Assembly: GCF_022664455.2 (NCBI RefSeq)
Contig: NZ_JAKRKC020000002.1
Location: 2,728,001-2,792,000, forward strand
Reading direction: 5' to 3'
DNA: 64,000 nt
Source: Actinomadura luzonensis
GTDB taxonomy: Bacteria; Actinomycetota; Actinomycetes; Streptosporangiales; Streptosporangiaceae
In this document: one piece after another, positions 23,279 through 32,028 of the stretch
Position numbering within the stretch: position 1 is the first letter of the stretch
Layout of the letters: each line of letters starts with the position of its first letter
Translations under genes and position numbers: made by a program
Notes under the pieces: generated by a model
Seen by the model: only the letters and a program-made list of their open reading frames with translations
The model's database searches: none
Told to the model about the DNA's origin: nothing

Positions 23279-25469
23279 GCGGTACCTCCCCGTCTGTCCG
23301 GCCCGTGTGGTCGGACAGGGCGATATCTTCCGGCCTGATCGGAACGCGAGTCAACTTGAGCCCGGTCGCCGCCCGCACCGCCGCCGCGACGGCCGGGGTC
23401 GAGGACAGCGTCGGCGGCTCGCCCGCGCCGCGCAGCCCGTACGGCGCCGCCGGGTCCGGGTTCTCCAGCACCTTCAGCCGCATCGGCGGCATGTCGAGGA
23501 TCGTCGGGATCAGGTAGTCGGTGAACGACGGGTTGACCACCTCGCCGTCGCGCACCTGGATCTCCTCCATCAGCGCGAGGCCGAGCCCCTGCGCCGTGCC
23601 GCCGTGGATCTGGCCCTCCAGCGCCTGCGGGTTGAGCACCCGGCCGACGTCCTGCACCGCCGCCAGCTCCACCACCTTGACCAGGCCCAGCTCCACGTCC
23701 ACGTCCACGACGGCCCGGTGGACGCACAGGGCGAGCTGGGTGTGCGAGTCGCCCTGCCCGGTCACCGGGTCCATCGGGTACGTCGGCCGGTGCCGGTACT
23801 CCCGCGTCTCCTCGATCGGCCCGTACCGCTCCAGCGCCTCGCGCGCCGGCAGCCCGCGGAACCGCTCGCGCACCGCCTCGCAGGCCGTCTTCACCGCGCC
23901 GCCCGTCACGTACGACTGCCGCGACGCCGACGACGACCCCGCCGAGCCCACCGAGGTGTCCGCCGTCGCCACCGTCACCCCGTCGATGCCGAGCTCGGTG
24001 CGGGCGATCTGGGCCTGGACCGTCACCAGCCCCTGCCCCACCTCGGCGGCGGCGGTGTGCACGGTGACGTGCGGCTCGCCGTTCACCAGCTCGGCCCGGA
24101 CGCGGGCGGTCGAGTAGTCGTCGAAGCCCTCGGAGAAGCAGATGTTCTTGATGCCGACGCCGTACCCGACGCCGCGCCGCACCGACTCGCCGTGCGTGGT
24201 CTGCGACACCCCGCCGGGCAGCGCCCGCAGGTCGCCGCCGGAGGTGGCGGCGGGCAGCGGCATGGCGGCCAGCTCGCGCAGCATGTCCGCCAGCGGGGCG
24301 GGGGAGTCGATGAGCTGGCCGGTGATGAGCCGCGAGCCCTGCGCGACCGCGTTGCGCACCCGGACCTCCACCGGCGACAGCCCGCACGCCTCGGCCAGCC
24401 GGTCCATCTGCGACTCGTAGGCGTAGCACGCCTGCACCGCGCCGAAGCCGCGCATCGCGCCGCACGGCGGGTTGTTGGTGTACACGCCGGTCGCGACCAC
24501 GTCCACGTTCGGCACCTCGTACGGGCCCACCCCCAGCGAGGCCGCGTTGCCCACGACGGCGGGGGAGGAGGAGCAGTACGCGCCGCCGTCGAGCAGGATG
24601 TCGGCCTTGACGTAGACGAGCCGGCCGTCGCGGGTCGCGCCGTGCTCGTAGCGCATCCGGGCCGGATGCCGGTGGACGTGGCCGTAGAACGACTCCTCGC
24701 GGCCGTAGCTCATCTTCACCGGACGGCCGAGGCGCAGCGCCAGCATGCACGCGTGCACCTGCATGGACAGGTCCTCGCGGGCGCCGAACGCGCCGCCGAC
24801 GCCCGCCAGCGTCAGCCGCACCTTCTCCGGCGGCAGGCCCAGGCAGGGGGCGAGCTGGTCGCGGTCCACGTGCAGCCACTGCGTGGCGACGAACAGGTCC
24901 ACGCCGCCGTCCTCGGCCGGGACCGCGAGGCCCGCCTCGGGGCCGAGGAACGCCTGGTCCTGCATGCCGACCACGTACTCGCCGGTGACCACGACCTCGG
25001 CCTCGAACGTGTCGCCGTAGCGCACCGGCTGGCGGCGGACGATCTCGCGCGCCCGGCGCGGGTCGGTCACCGGCTCGCGCGCCTCGTAGCCGACCACGAT
25101 CGCGGCGGCCGCCCGGCGGGCCGTCTCCGGGTGGTCGGCCGCCACCACCGCCACCGGCTCGCCCTGGTAGCGCACCTGGTCGACGGCGAGCACCGGCTGG
25201 TCCTTGTGGTCGAGGCCGTAGAACTTCTCGCCGGGGACGTCCTCGTGGGTCAGCGCGGCGTACACGCCCGGGATCCGCAGCGCGGGCCCGACGTCGATCG
25301 AGCGGATCCACGCCGACGGGTGCGGGCTGCGCAGCGTCGCGCCCCACGCCATGCCGTCCATCCACAGGTCGGAGGCGTAGGCGAACTCGCCCGTCACCTT
25401 CAGCGCGGCGTCCGGCCGCCTGACGCTGTCGCCCACACCGTTCCGGGTCGTGTACGCCGTCTCCGTCAT
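23262..25469 (-). CDS. Xanthine dehydrogenase family, molybdopterin-binding subunit
   Basis: 735-residue molybdenum-cofactor subunit, expected to hydroxylate hypoxanthine/xanthine or related heterocycles. Seen: VGDSVRRPDAALKVTGEFAYASD-type N-terminus, FLGPEAGLAVPAEDGGVDLF, GGAFGAREDLSMQ, RGFGAVQACYAYESQMDRLA and the C-terminal GTAQGLGLALMEE with GAGEPPTLSSTPA. The FAD and 2Fe-2S partner genes are not in the window, so this is either an unlinked subunit or part of a dispersed system. The gene is divergent from the pucR remnant. Confidence 0.9.
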   Translation of the reverse strand: MTETAYTTRNGVGDSVRRPDAALKVTGEFAYASDLWMDGMAWGATLRSPHPSAWIRSIDVGPALRIPGVYAALTHEDVPGEKFYGLDHKDQPVLAVDQVRYQGEPVAVVAADHPETARRAAAAIVVGYEAREPVTDPRRAREIVRRQPVRYGDTFEAEVVVTGEYVVGMQDQAFLGPEAGLAVPAEDGGVDLFVATQWLHVDRDQLAPCLGLPPEKVRLTLAGVGGAFGAREDLSMQVHACMLALRLGRPVKMSYGREESFYGHVHRHPARMRYEHGATRDGRLVYVKADILLDGGAYCSSSPAVVGNAASLGVGPYEVPNVDVVATGVYTNNPPCGAMRGFGAVQACYAYESQMDRLAEACGLSPVEVRVRNAVAQGSRLITGQLIDSPAPLADMLRELAAMPLPAATSGGDLRALPGGVSQTTHGESVRRGVGYGVGIKNICFSEGFDDYSTARVRAELVNGEPHVTVHTAAAEVGQGLVTVQAQIARTELGIDGVTVATADTSVGSAGSSSASRQSYVTGGAVKTACEAVRERFRGLPAREALERYGPIEETREYRHRPTYPMDPVTGQGDSHTQLALCVHRAVVDVDVELGLVKVVELAAVQDVGRVLNPQALEGQIHGGTAQGLGLALMEEIQVRDGEVVNPSFTDYLIPTILDMPPMRLKVLENPDPAAPYGLRGAGEPPTLSSTPAVAAAVRAATGLKLTRVPIRPEDIALSDHTGRTDGEVPHEQRT

Positions 25470-25501
25470 CCTCCGAGTAGAGCACCGTGTCCCGGGCCGG
25501 T

Positions 25502-25530
25502 CCTATGCACACCGGTGAAATCCGGGTCAA
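25502..25530 (-). promoter_or_regulatory. Candidate promoter of the xanthine dehydrogenase operon
   Basis: On the minus strand TTGACC (25530-25525) is followed after 17 bases by CATAGG (25507-25502), about 33 bases upstream of the ATG. Confidence 0.4.
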
Positions 25531-25550
25531 AGCCTGTAACACGCGGCTTG

Positions 25551-25556
25551 TATATT
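25551..25556 (+). promoter_or_regulatory. -10 box TATATT, leaderless pucR
   Basis: TATATT, seven bases, then GTG 25564, supporting this start codon. Confidence 0.6.
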
Positions 25557-25563
25557 CCTCCAA

Positions 25564-27056
25564 GTGCGTATCCGTGACCTGCTGGCCGTCGCCGAGCTGC
25601 GGCTGAGGCTGCTGACCGGCGACCCCGACCGCGAGTTCGGCACGGTCCACATCACCGACCTGCCCGAGCCGGGACGCTACCTGTCGGGCGGCGAGCTGGT
25701 GCTGACCGGGCTCATGTGGCGGCACGGCCCGGACGACTCCGCCCGCTTCGCCGCGGCCCTCGCCGAGGCCGGCGTGGCCGCCGTCGGCGCGGGCGCGGCC
25801 CTGCTCGGGCACGTGCCCGCCGACCTCGTGGCCGCCTGCGAGGCCGCCGGGCTGCCGCTGCTGGAGGTGCCGACCGAGGTCTCCTTCCGCACGCTCACCG
25901 AGCTGGCCGCGCCCCGGCTGTCCGGCGACGTGCGCGACGCGCTCGACCGGCACCGCAGGCTCGTCGCGGCCGTCGCCGAGGGCGCCGGCCTGCCCGAGCT
26001 GTTCGCGCTGACCGCCGCCGAGCTGGGTGTCACCGGGGGCGTGCTGACCGCGTCCGGGCAGGTCGTCGCGGGCACGGTGGCCGAGCCTGAACGGCTGGCG
26101 CGGGCGTACCTGGGCGCGTCCCGGCTGCCCGTCGTGGCCGGCGGCAGCACGATCTTCGCCGTGGGCCGCGGGCACCGCGCCGCCGGCTGGGCCCTGGCCC
26201 TCGACGGCGACCTGCTCGGCCGCGCCGACCTCGGCTACGAGCTGGCCGCCTGCGTCGGCCTGGAACGCCTGCGCAGGGAGGAGGGCCGCCGGGTCGAGCG
26301 GCGGCTGGCCGAGCAGCTCGTCGTGGCCGCGCTGGCCGAGGCCGGCGCCGCCGAGCTCGACGCCCGGCTGCGCACCTGCGGCCTCGACGCGGCCGAGCCG
26401 TACGCCGTCGTCAGCGCCACCGCGCCCCGCCCCGGCGCCACCCGCGGCCCCGACCCGGCGACGCTCGGCGGCCAGGTCGTGGAGGAGCTGCTCGGCGGTC
26501 GAGGTCGCCGCGGCGGCCGGGGCCGACGGCGTCGGTCGCCGTGGTGCCGCTGCGCGGGCGCCCCGACGAGCTGGCCGCGCGGCTGCGGGCCGGGGCCGGC
26601 GTGCTGTCCGCGCTGCCCGGCACCCGCGTCTGCGCCGGGCTGAGCGGTGCCCTGTCGGGAGCGGGCGCGCTCAAGGGCGGCGTGGAGGAGGCCGGGCACG
26701 CCCGCCGGCTGGCCGAGGCCCGCGGCGGCGGCGTGGTCACCAGCGACGAGATCTACACCCACGCGCTGCTGCTGGCCACCGTCCCCGGCGACGTGCGCCG
26801 CTCCTTCGCGGGCCGGCTGCTGTCGCCGCTGCTCGACTACGACCGCCGCCACCAGTCCGAGCTGGTGCGCACGCTCGGCGTCTTCCTCGACTGCGCCGGC
26901 TCGTGGAACTCCTGCGCCGAGCAGCTGCACGTGCACGTCAACACCGTCCGCTACCGGGTGCGGAGGATCGAGGAGCTGACCGGCAGGAACCTGTCCACGA
27001 TGGCCGACCGGGTGGACTTCTTCCTGGCCCTGCGCGACACCGGGACGCCCCGGTAG
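25564..27056 (+). pseudogene. pucR: PucR-family purine catabolism regulator, frameshifted
   Basis: PucR proteins regulate purine catabolism genes. The first frame (25564 to about 26490) encodes the PucR N-domain (RIRDLLAVAELRLRLLTGD, DLPEPGRYLSGGELVLTGL) up to VVEELLGG. It then degenerates into an Arg/Pro/Cys-rich run. Residues VEVAAAAGADGV appear in a second frame (about 26500-26530) and the C-terminal domain resumes in a third frame from about 26532 (VAVVPLRGRPDELAARL), ending with the PucR HTH (LHVHVNTVRYRVRRIEELTG). At least two shifts in a 40-base GC-only stretch imply a pseudogene or sequencing errors there. It is divergent from xanthine dehydrogenase. Confidence 0.8.
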
Positions 27057-27061
27057 GCGTT

Positions 27062-30000
27062 TCAGACCTGCTGCGGGGTCGCCCGGTCCGCCCGCGCCAC
27101 CGCCTCCGTCACCGCCGCCCGCTCGTCCGCCAGCCGCCTCTCCCACCGGGAGTTGCGCAGCCCGCCCGCCGTCTCCTCGGCCCTGGTCACGCACTCCAGC
27201 GCCCGCCGCGGCCGGCCCAGCAGCCGGTACGTGTGCGACAAATCGATGAGCGCGCGCAGCAGCCCGACCCGGTAACCGGTCTCCGCGCACAGCTCGACCG
27301 AGCGCACCAGCTCCCGCTCGGCCCCGCGCGGGTCGTTCAGCGTCAGCAGCAGCTCGCCGAGGCTGAAGCGCATCTGGCCCTCGTGCAACACGTCCCCCAC
27401 CGCCACGGCGTCGGCGACCGCCCTGCTCAGCGGCTCGCGCGCCAGCTCGGGACGGCCCGCGCCCAGGTGTGCCTTGCCGATCATGGACAGGGCGTAGCGC
27501 ACGCCCACCCGCGAGCCGATCCGCGTCGCCACCTCGAGCTGGCGGCGGGCCCAGGGCAGTGCCTCCTCGAACCGCTCGCCGATGATGAGGGCGTTGGCGA
27601 TGTTGCCCGACGAGCTCATCTCCGTGAACGCGGCCCCCAGCCGGCGGGCGAGCGCCTGCTGGGCCTGGAAGTGCGCGACGGCCTCGTCCGTGCGGGTGAG
27701 CGAGGACAGGGCGCTGGCCACGTGGCCGTGCGCCAGCATGGCGTTCGGCTCGTCGCCCAGCCGCTCGCAGACCTGGAGCGCCAGCGTGTTCAGCAGCCGC
27801 ATCTCGGTGATGCCGTGCGTCCTCGACAGCGACCAGTGCAGGCCGAAGGTCAGGTTGACGCCCAGCCGGGCGAGCGCCGGGTCGGGCGAGGCGAGCGCCT
27901 GGCGCGCGGCGGCCAGCAGCACCGCCTCCTCCTCGTCCAGCCACGCCCTGGCCGCCGCCGCGCCGGCCAGCGGGTGCGGCTCGGCGGCCACCGGCGCCGC
28001 GGGCTGGACGCGGTGCGGATCGACGATCTCGCTGGCGTGCCGGGTCGAGGCGGCGTAGTACGACAGCACCCGTACCAGGGCCTCGTCCACGCCCTCCGGC
28101 CGCAGCTCGGCCGCGAACAGCCGGACCAGGTCGTGCGGCTGGTACCGGCCGGAACCCGAGCCGTCGAGCAGGTGGGCGTCCACCAGCCGCTCCAGCGCCT
28201 GCTCCGCCTCCGCCACGGGCACGCCGAGCAGCGCCGCCGCCGCCGCGGCCGTCACGTCGGGCACGTGCAACGCGCCGAGCAGGGCGAGCGCCCGCGCGGC
28301 CAGCCGGTCCACCGGCCGGGTGCCGCGCGCCAGGGCCGCGTGCCCTGAGGCCAGGCTGGAGCGCACCGCCAGGTCACCGGCGGACAGCTCGTTCAGCCGC
28401 CGCCGCTCGTCGCTCAGCCGGTCCGCCAGCGCCGCCACGCTCCAGCCGGGACGGGCGGCCAGGCGCGCCCCGGCGATGCGCAGGGCCAGCGGCAGCCCGT
28501 CGCACAGGCGGACCAGCCGGCCGGTCTCCGCCACGTCGGCCGCGATCCTCGGCGCGCCGGCCAGCCCGGCCAGCATCGCCGCCGCCTCCTCCCCGGACAG
28601 GCGGCCGAGCTCCACCTGGAACGCGTCCTCACCCCACGCCATGCTCTCCCTGCTGGTCACCAGCAGCACGCTGCCGAACGGGACCCCGAGCAGCGGGCGG
28701 ATCTGCGCCAGGTCGGCGGCGTCGTCCAGCACCGCCAGCACCGGCCGGCCGTGCAGCCGGCTGCGCCACGCGGCGGCGGCCTCGTCCAGGTCGGCCGGCA
28801 CCGCCTCGGGCGGCACGCTCAGCCCGCGCAGGAAGCGGCCGAGCAGGTCGGACGCGGTCAGCGCGGGCAGGTCGGGGGTGGCGCCCCGGCAGTTCACGTA
28901 GAGCTGGCCGCCGGGGAAGCGGCGCGCCACCAGGTGGGCGACGTGCGCGGCCAGGGCGGACTTGCCGACGCCCGGCGGGCCGGTCACCACCACCAGGGGG
29001 CCCGGCGGGGAGCCGTCCGCCGGGGCCAGGCGCGCCCGGAGCCGGCCGACCTCCCGCCCCCGCCCGACGAACCCGGCGAGGGGCCGGGGCAGCTGACGCG
29101 GCCCCACCCCCACCCCCTCACCCCGCGCCACAGCCTGCGCCCGGCTCCCGGCCCCGGCTACCCCGACGCTCCCGGGCTCGGCTCCCGCCCTGCTCCCGCT
29201 CCCGGCCTCCGCACCGCCTCCCGCTGTGGAGACGCCGCCCGTCCGGGACGGTCCGTGGCCTGGGGGCAAGAGTGGTGGGGCGGGGTGGCCCGCCGCTGCG
29301 GCGTCGTCCCCCGCTGTGGGGGTGTCGCCGGTCCGGGACGGGCTGTGGGGTGGTGGGGCGGGGTGGCCCGCCGCTGCGGTGCCGTCTCTCGCTGTGGAGG
29401 TGCCGCCGGGTTCGGAGGGGGCGTCGGGGCCGTCCGCGGAGGCGCCGGTCGGGCGGGACGGGGCGTGGGGGGAGGGCCGGTGCGGGGAGGCGAGAGGGGC
29501 GGGGGCCGTCGGTGCGTCGTCGCCGGCCGCGAGGGCGTCGGCCCGCAGGATCATGGCCTGGCAGCGGCGCAGCCCCTCGCCGGGCGACAGCCCCAGGGCC
29601 TCGGCGAGCACGACCCGCCCCTCCTCGTAGACCTCCAGGGCCTCGGCGCGCCGCCCCGAACGGAACAGCGCCGTCATGAGCAGCTCCCGCGCCCGCTCCC
29701 GCAGCGGGTGCCGCCGGACGAGGTCGCGTAACTCGTCCGCGGCCTCGGCGTGCCGCCCCAGCTCCAGCAGGCTTTCCGCGCGCCGTTCCAGGGCCGCCAG
29801 CCGCAGGTCGGTCAGCCGGGCGCGCTCGGCCTCGGCGAACGGGCCGGGCAGGCCGCTCAGCGCCGTGCCGCGCCACCGCGCGAGCGCCAGGTCGAGCAGG
29901 CGCAGCGCGCGCGGGTGCGCTCCGTCCGCGGCGGCCTCGCGCGCCTCGGCGACCTGGCCGGCGAAGGCCAGCGCGTCGACCTGGGCGGGCGGCACGTCGA

Positions 30001-30298
30001 GGACGTAGCCCGCCGGGGTGCCGGCGAGGATCCGCGACGGCTCCCGCCTGCCGCGCCCCGGCTCGAACACGCGACGCAGCCCCGCGATGTAGGTGTAGAC
30101 GCTCTGCTCGGCGGTACGCGGCGCGTCCAGGCCCCAGATGCCCGCGACGATGCGGTCCATGGGCACCGGCCGGGCGGCGGCGCAGGCGAGGACGGCAAGG
30201 GTGGCCCGCTGCCGGGCGGGCCCGAGGTCGAGCGGGGCGGCGTCGCCGGCGTCAGCGGTCACCGGCCCCAGTAAGTGGATGACGATGCCTTCACGCAC
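27062..30298 (-). CDS. AfsR/SARP-type STAND transcriptional regulator
   Basis: 1078-residue regulator. Order: OmpR-like winged helix at the N-terminus (LGPARQRATLAVLACAAARP, SVYTYIAGLRRVF), bacterial transcriptional activator domain (about 95-250), a long low-complexity linker (about 255-400), an NB-ARC ATPase with Walker A GPPGVGKSAL (about 437-446), AVLDDAADL as Walker B and GLPLALRIAGARLA, then C-terminal TPRs. Such proteins activate secondary metabolism or differentiation genes when the STAND part is switched on. It starts at GTG 30298. The secreted-peptide gene lies 213 bases upstream on the same strand. Confidence 0.9.
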   Translation of the reverse strand: MREGIVIHLLGPVTADAGDAAPLDLGPARQRATLAVLACAAARPVPMDRIVAGIWGLDAPRTAEQSVYTYIAGLRRVFEPGRGRREPSRILAGTPAGYVLDVPPAQVDALAFAGQVAEAREAAADGAHPRALRLLDLALARWRGTALSGLPGPFAEAERARLTDLRLAALERRAESLLELGRHAEAADELRDLVRRHPLRERARELLMTALFRSGRRAEALEVYEEGRVVLAEALGLSPGEGLRRCQAMILRADALAAGDDAPTAPAPLASPHRPSPHAPSRPTGASADGPDAPSEPGGTSTARDGTAAAGHPAPPPHSPSRTGDTPTAGDDAAAAGHPAPPLLPPGHGPSRTGGVSTAGGGAEAGSGSRAGAEPGSVGVAGAGSRAQAVARGEGVGVGPRQLPRPLAGFVGRGREVGRLRARLAPADGSPPGPLVVVTGPPGVGKSALAAHVAHLVARRFPGGQLYVNCRGATPDLPALTASDLLGRFLRGLSVPPEAVPADLDEAAAAWRSRLHGRPVLAVLDDAADLAQIRPLLGVPFGSVLLVTSRESMAWGEDAFQVELGRLSGEEAAAMLAGLAGAPRIAADVAETGRLVRLCDGLPLALRIAGARLAARPGWSVAALADRLSDERRRLNELSAGDLAVRSSLASGHAALARGTRPVDRLAARALALLGALHVPDVTAAAAAALLGVPVAEAEQALERLVDAHLLDGSGSGRYQPHDLVRLFAAELRPEGVDEALVRVLSYYAASTRHASEIVDPHRVQPAAPVAAEPHPLAGAAAARAWLDEEEAVLLAAARQALASPDPALARLGVNLTFGLHWSLSRTHGITEMRLLNTLALQVCERLGDEPNAMLAHGHVASALSSLTRTDEAVAHFQAQQALARRLGAAFTEMSSSGNIANALIIGERFEEALPWARRQLEVATRIGSRVGVRYALSMIGKAHLGAGRPELAREPLSRAVADAVAVGDVLHEGQMRFSLGELLLTLNDPRGAERELVRSVELCAETGYRVGLLRALIDLSHTYRLLGRPRRALECVTRAEETAGGLRNSRWERRLADERAAVTEAVARADRATPQQV
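29226..29411 (-). repeat. Imperfect ~75-bp repeats in the SARP linker
   Basis: Two to three units sharing a block that reads gtggggcggggtggcccgcc on the plus strand. They encode Ser/Arg/Thr/Gly-Ala-Gly-His-Pro-rich linker (PSRTGDTPTAG, AAAGHPAPP). Codon structure is preserved. Confidence 0.75.
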
Positions 30299-30382
30299 GC
30301 CCGCCGCCCCTTCACACCGGCTCTTCCTGACAGTTGAGCAGCGTAGTGTCGCATGCTCCCCCGCGCGGAAGGGACGTGGTTG

Positions 30383-30395
30383 TAGATCGAATCTA
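30383..30395. promoter_or_regulatory. Palindrome TAGATCGAATCTA with a -10-like box
   Basis: Perfect 5-bp arms around CGA. On the minus strand it contains TAGATT (30395-30390), a plausible -10 box for the SARP gene 90 bases downstream, so it could be its operator. Confidence 0.4.
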
Positions 30396-30489
30396 GAGCG
30401 GGCGGGCTACGCTGGAGCCGTGCGGTGGGCAGGGCGCTCGGAGGGGGCGCTCGACGAGTGCGGTCGTCGTTGCCGGGTGGTCAGGCGCA

Positions 30490-30512
30490 GAGCCCCCTCG
30501 GAGGCCCGGCTC
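30490..30512 (-). terminator. Hairpin at the end of the secreted-peptide gene
   Basis: GAGCC...GGCTC arms with an inner CCTC/GAGG pairing overlap the stop codon at 30511-30513. There is no T tract. Confidence 0.3.
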
Positions 30513-30645
30513 AACAGCAGGCGCTTTCCTCCATAGTCGAGTAGAGGGCAGACGTTTCGGCACTTGCGGCCGTAGCATTGGCTCCAATGGTCACCGCGGC
30601 TGCGACCGCGGCGACCAAGGCGGACAGGGCAATGCGCATACGCAT
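30511..30645 (-). CDS. Small secreted peptide, candidate signal propeptide
   Basis: 44 codons, ATG 30645 to TGA 30513-30511. The translation begins MRMRIALSALVAAVAA, a typical n-region and hydrophobic core, continues VTIGANATAASA with an A-S-A signal-peptidase site, and leaves a 15-residue mature peptide ETSALYSTMEESACC. A strong ribosome site AGGGAGAG ends six bases before the ATG, and a -10-like TAATGT lies further upstream in the divergent interval. It is divergent from an HTH-TPR regulator (start 30701) and lies upstream of the SARP gene on the same strand. This is the layout of RRNPP-type propeptide/receptor pairs. It could instead be an ordinary small exported protein. Confidence 0.68.
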   Translation of the reverse strand: MRMRIALSALVAAVAAAVTIGANATAASAETSALYSTMEESACC

Positions 30646-30700
30646 GGGGTTCTCTCCCTATGTGGGTTGCTCGGACATTATTTCCCAGGGAGCGACGACT

Positions 30701-31984
30701 GTGACCACTACTGACCTGGTCGGACTCCGTATTAAGACGGTTCGGCGACAACGCGGCCTCTCGCAGGCACAGCTCGCGCACCCGGAGTTGTCGGACAGCT
30801 ACGTCTCGTTGATCGAGAGTGGCAAGCGTACCCCGACCCCAGCGGTCTTGGAGCTACTGGCGCAGAAACTGGACTGCTCCCTTTCCTATCTCATCAACGG
30901 CGTCACCGCCGAGCAGATGGAGGACATCGAGCTGGCCCTCGGGTACGCCCGGCTGGCACTCGAGAACGGGGAGGTGCAGGAGGCCCGCACGCGCTTCGCC
31001 GAGCTCCTGGTGAACAACAACCTGACAGGGCTCACCACGCTCCGTCAAGACACCGAGTTCGGGCTCGCGCTGGCCAGCGAGGCGTGCGGCGACCTCGACG
31101 AGGCGATCCGCATCCTGCTCAAGCTGCGCGAGGAGGAGCTGCCGCCCGAGCGCGCGGTCGAGATCGCCATGGTGCTCTGCCGCGCCTACCGCGAGAGCGA
31201 GCGGATGAGCGAGGCCGTCCAGGTCGGCGAGCAGGTGCTCGCCTCGGCCGCGCGGCGGCCGTGGAACGACGCCCTGGTGGAGCTGGCCGCCACCCTGCTG
31301 TCGGTCTACTGGGAGCGCGGCGACCTGCTGCGGGCCCGCCAGTTCGCGGCGGAGCTGCTCAACGCGGCCGACGCGCTCGGCACGCCCCGCGCGATCGTGG
31401 CCGCCAACTGGAACGCCTCCATCGTCGCCTACATCACCGGGCACAGCGAGGAGGCGCTGTCCTTCGCCGAGCGGGCCCTCGCCGTCCAGCTCGAGCACGG
31501 CCAGCCGCGCAGCACCGCGCGGCTGCGGCTGTCGGTCCTGCGCCGCCGGCTCAAGGCCCGGCCGGCCGAGGCCGGGTCGGTGCGCGACGCGCTCCGCGAC
31601 GCCGTCGGCGAGTTCGAGCAGACCTCGACCAGTACGATCGACCGCGCCCGCGTGCACGTCGAGCTGGCCACCGCCGAGTTCATGACCAGCGACTTCGACG
31701 AGGCCGCCAGGAACGCGACGATGGCCAGGAGCCTGGTCCCGCAGCAGGGCCACGCGCTCGGCGCCGAGGCCGACCTGCTGCTCAGCAAGATCTTCCACGC
31801 CGTCGGCCGCGGCGAGGAAGCGGCTGCGTACATGGCGTCCGTGCGCGACTACCTCGACCGGATGCCCGACGCCCGCCGCTCGGCCGCCAACTGGTACGGC
31901 GCCGCCGAGACCATGGAGGAGCTGGGCGACAGCGAGGGGGCCGTGACGGCCTACCGGCGGGCGCTGGCCTGCGTGGGGCTGTAG
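30701..31984 (+). CDS. HTH (XRE) transcriptional regulator with C-terminal TPR domain
   Basis: 427 residues, cytoplasmic. An XRE-type HTH at about residues 6-62 (GLRIKTVRRQRGLSQAQLA, SDSYVSLIESGKRTP, LAQKLDCSLSYLI) is followed by roughly 350 residues of tandem helical repeats (LALGYARLALENGEVQEAR, SEEALSFAERALAVQLEHG, NWYGAAETMEELGDSEGA), the fold by which RRNPP receptors bind peptides. GTG 30701 with AGGGAG upstream is preferred over the in-frame ATG 30578, which would read through the divergent peptide gene. The start lies 55 bases from the peptide ATG. Confidence 0.9.
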   Translation: MTTTDLVGLRIKTVRRQRGLSQAQLAHPELSDSYVSLIESGKRTPTPAVLELLAQKLDCSLSYLINGVTAEQMEDIELALGYARLALENGEVQEARTRFAELLVNNNLTGLTTLRQDTEFGLALASEACGDLDEAIRILLKLREEELPPERAVEIAMVLCRAYRESERMSEAVQVGEQVLASAARRPWNDALVELAATLLSVYWERGDLLRARQFAAELLNAADALGTPRAIVAANWNASIVAYITGHSEEALSFAERALAVQLEHGQPRSTARLRLSVLRRRLKARPAEAGSVRDALRDAVGEFEQTSTSTIDRARVHVELATAEFMTSDFDEAARNATMARSLVPQQGHALGAEADLLLSKIFHAVGRGEEAAAYMASVRDYLDRMPDARRSAANWYGAAETMEELGDSEGAVTAYRRALACVGL

Positions 31985-32012
31985 CGAGGTCCGGACCGGG
32001 CGATGGCGTCGG

Positions 32013-32018
32013 TAGCCT
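32013..32018 (+). promoter_or_regulatory. -10 box TAGCCT upstream of copC
   Basis: TAGCCT ends ten bases before ATG 32029, predicting a transcript with only a few leader bases. Confidence 0.45.
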
Positions 32019-32028
32019 TGGGAATGCC

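Noticed and set aside
30578-30700. N-terminal extension of the HTH-TPR protein from ATG 30578
   Set aside because: It is antisense to the peptide gene, lacks a ribosome site and would precede a normal HTH domain start; GTG 30701 fits better.
30407-30781. 124-codon minus-strand frame overlapping the secreted-peptide gene
   Set aside because: It has no ribosome site, reads through the divergent HTH-TPR start and resembles no protein; the 44-codon frame has far better signals.
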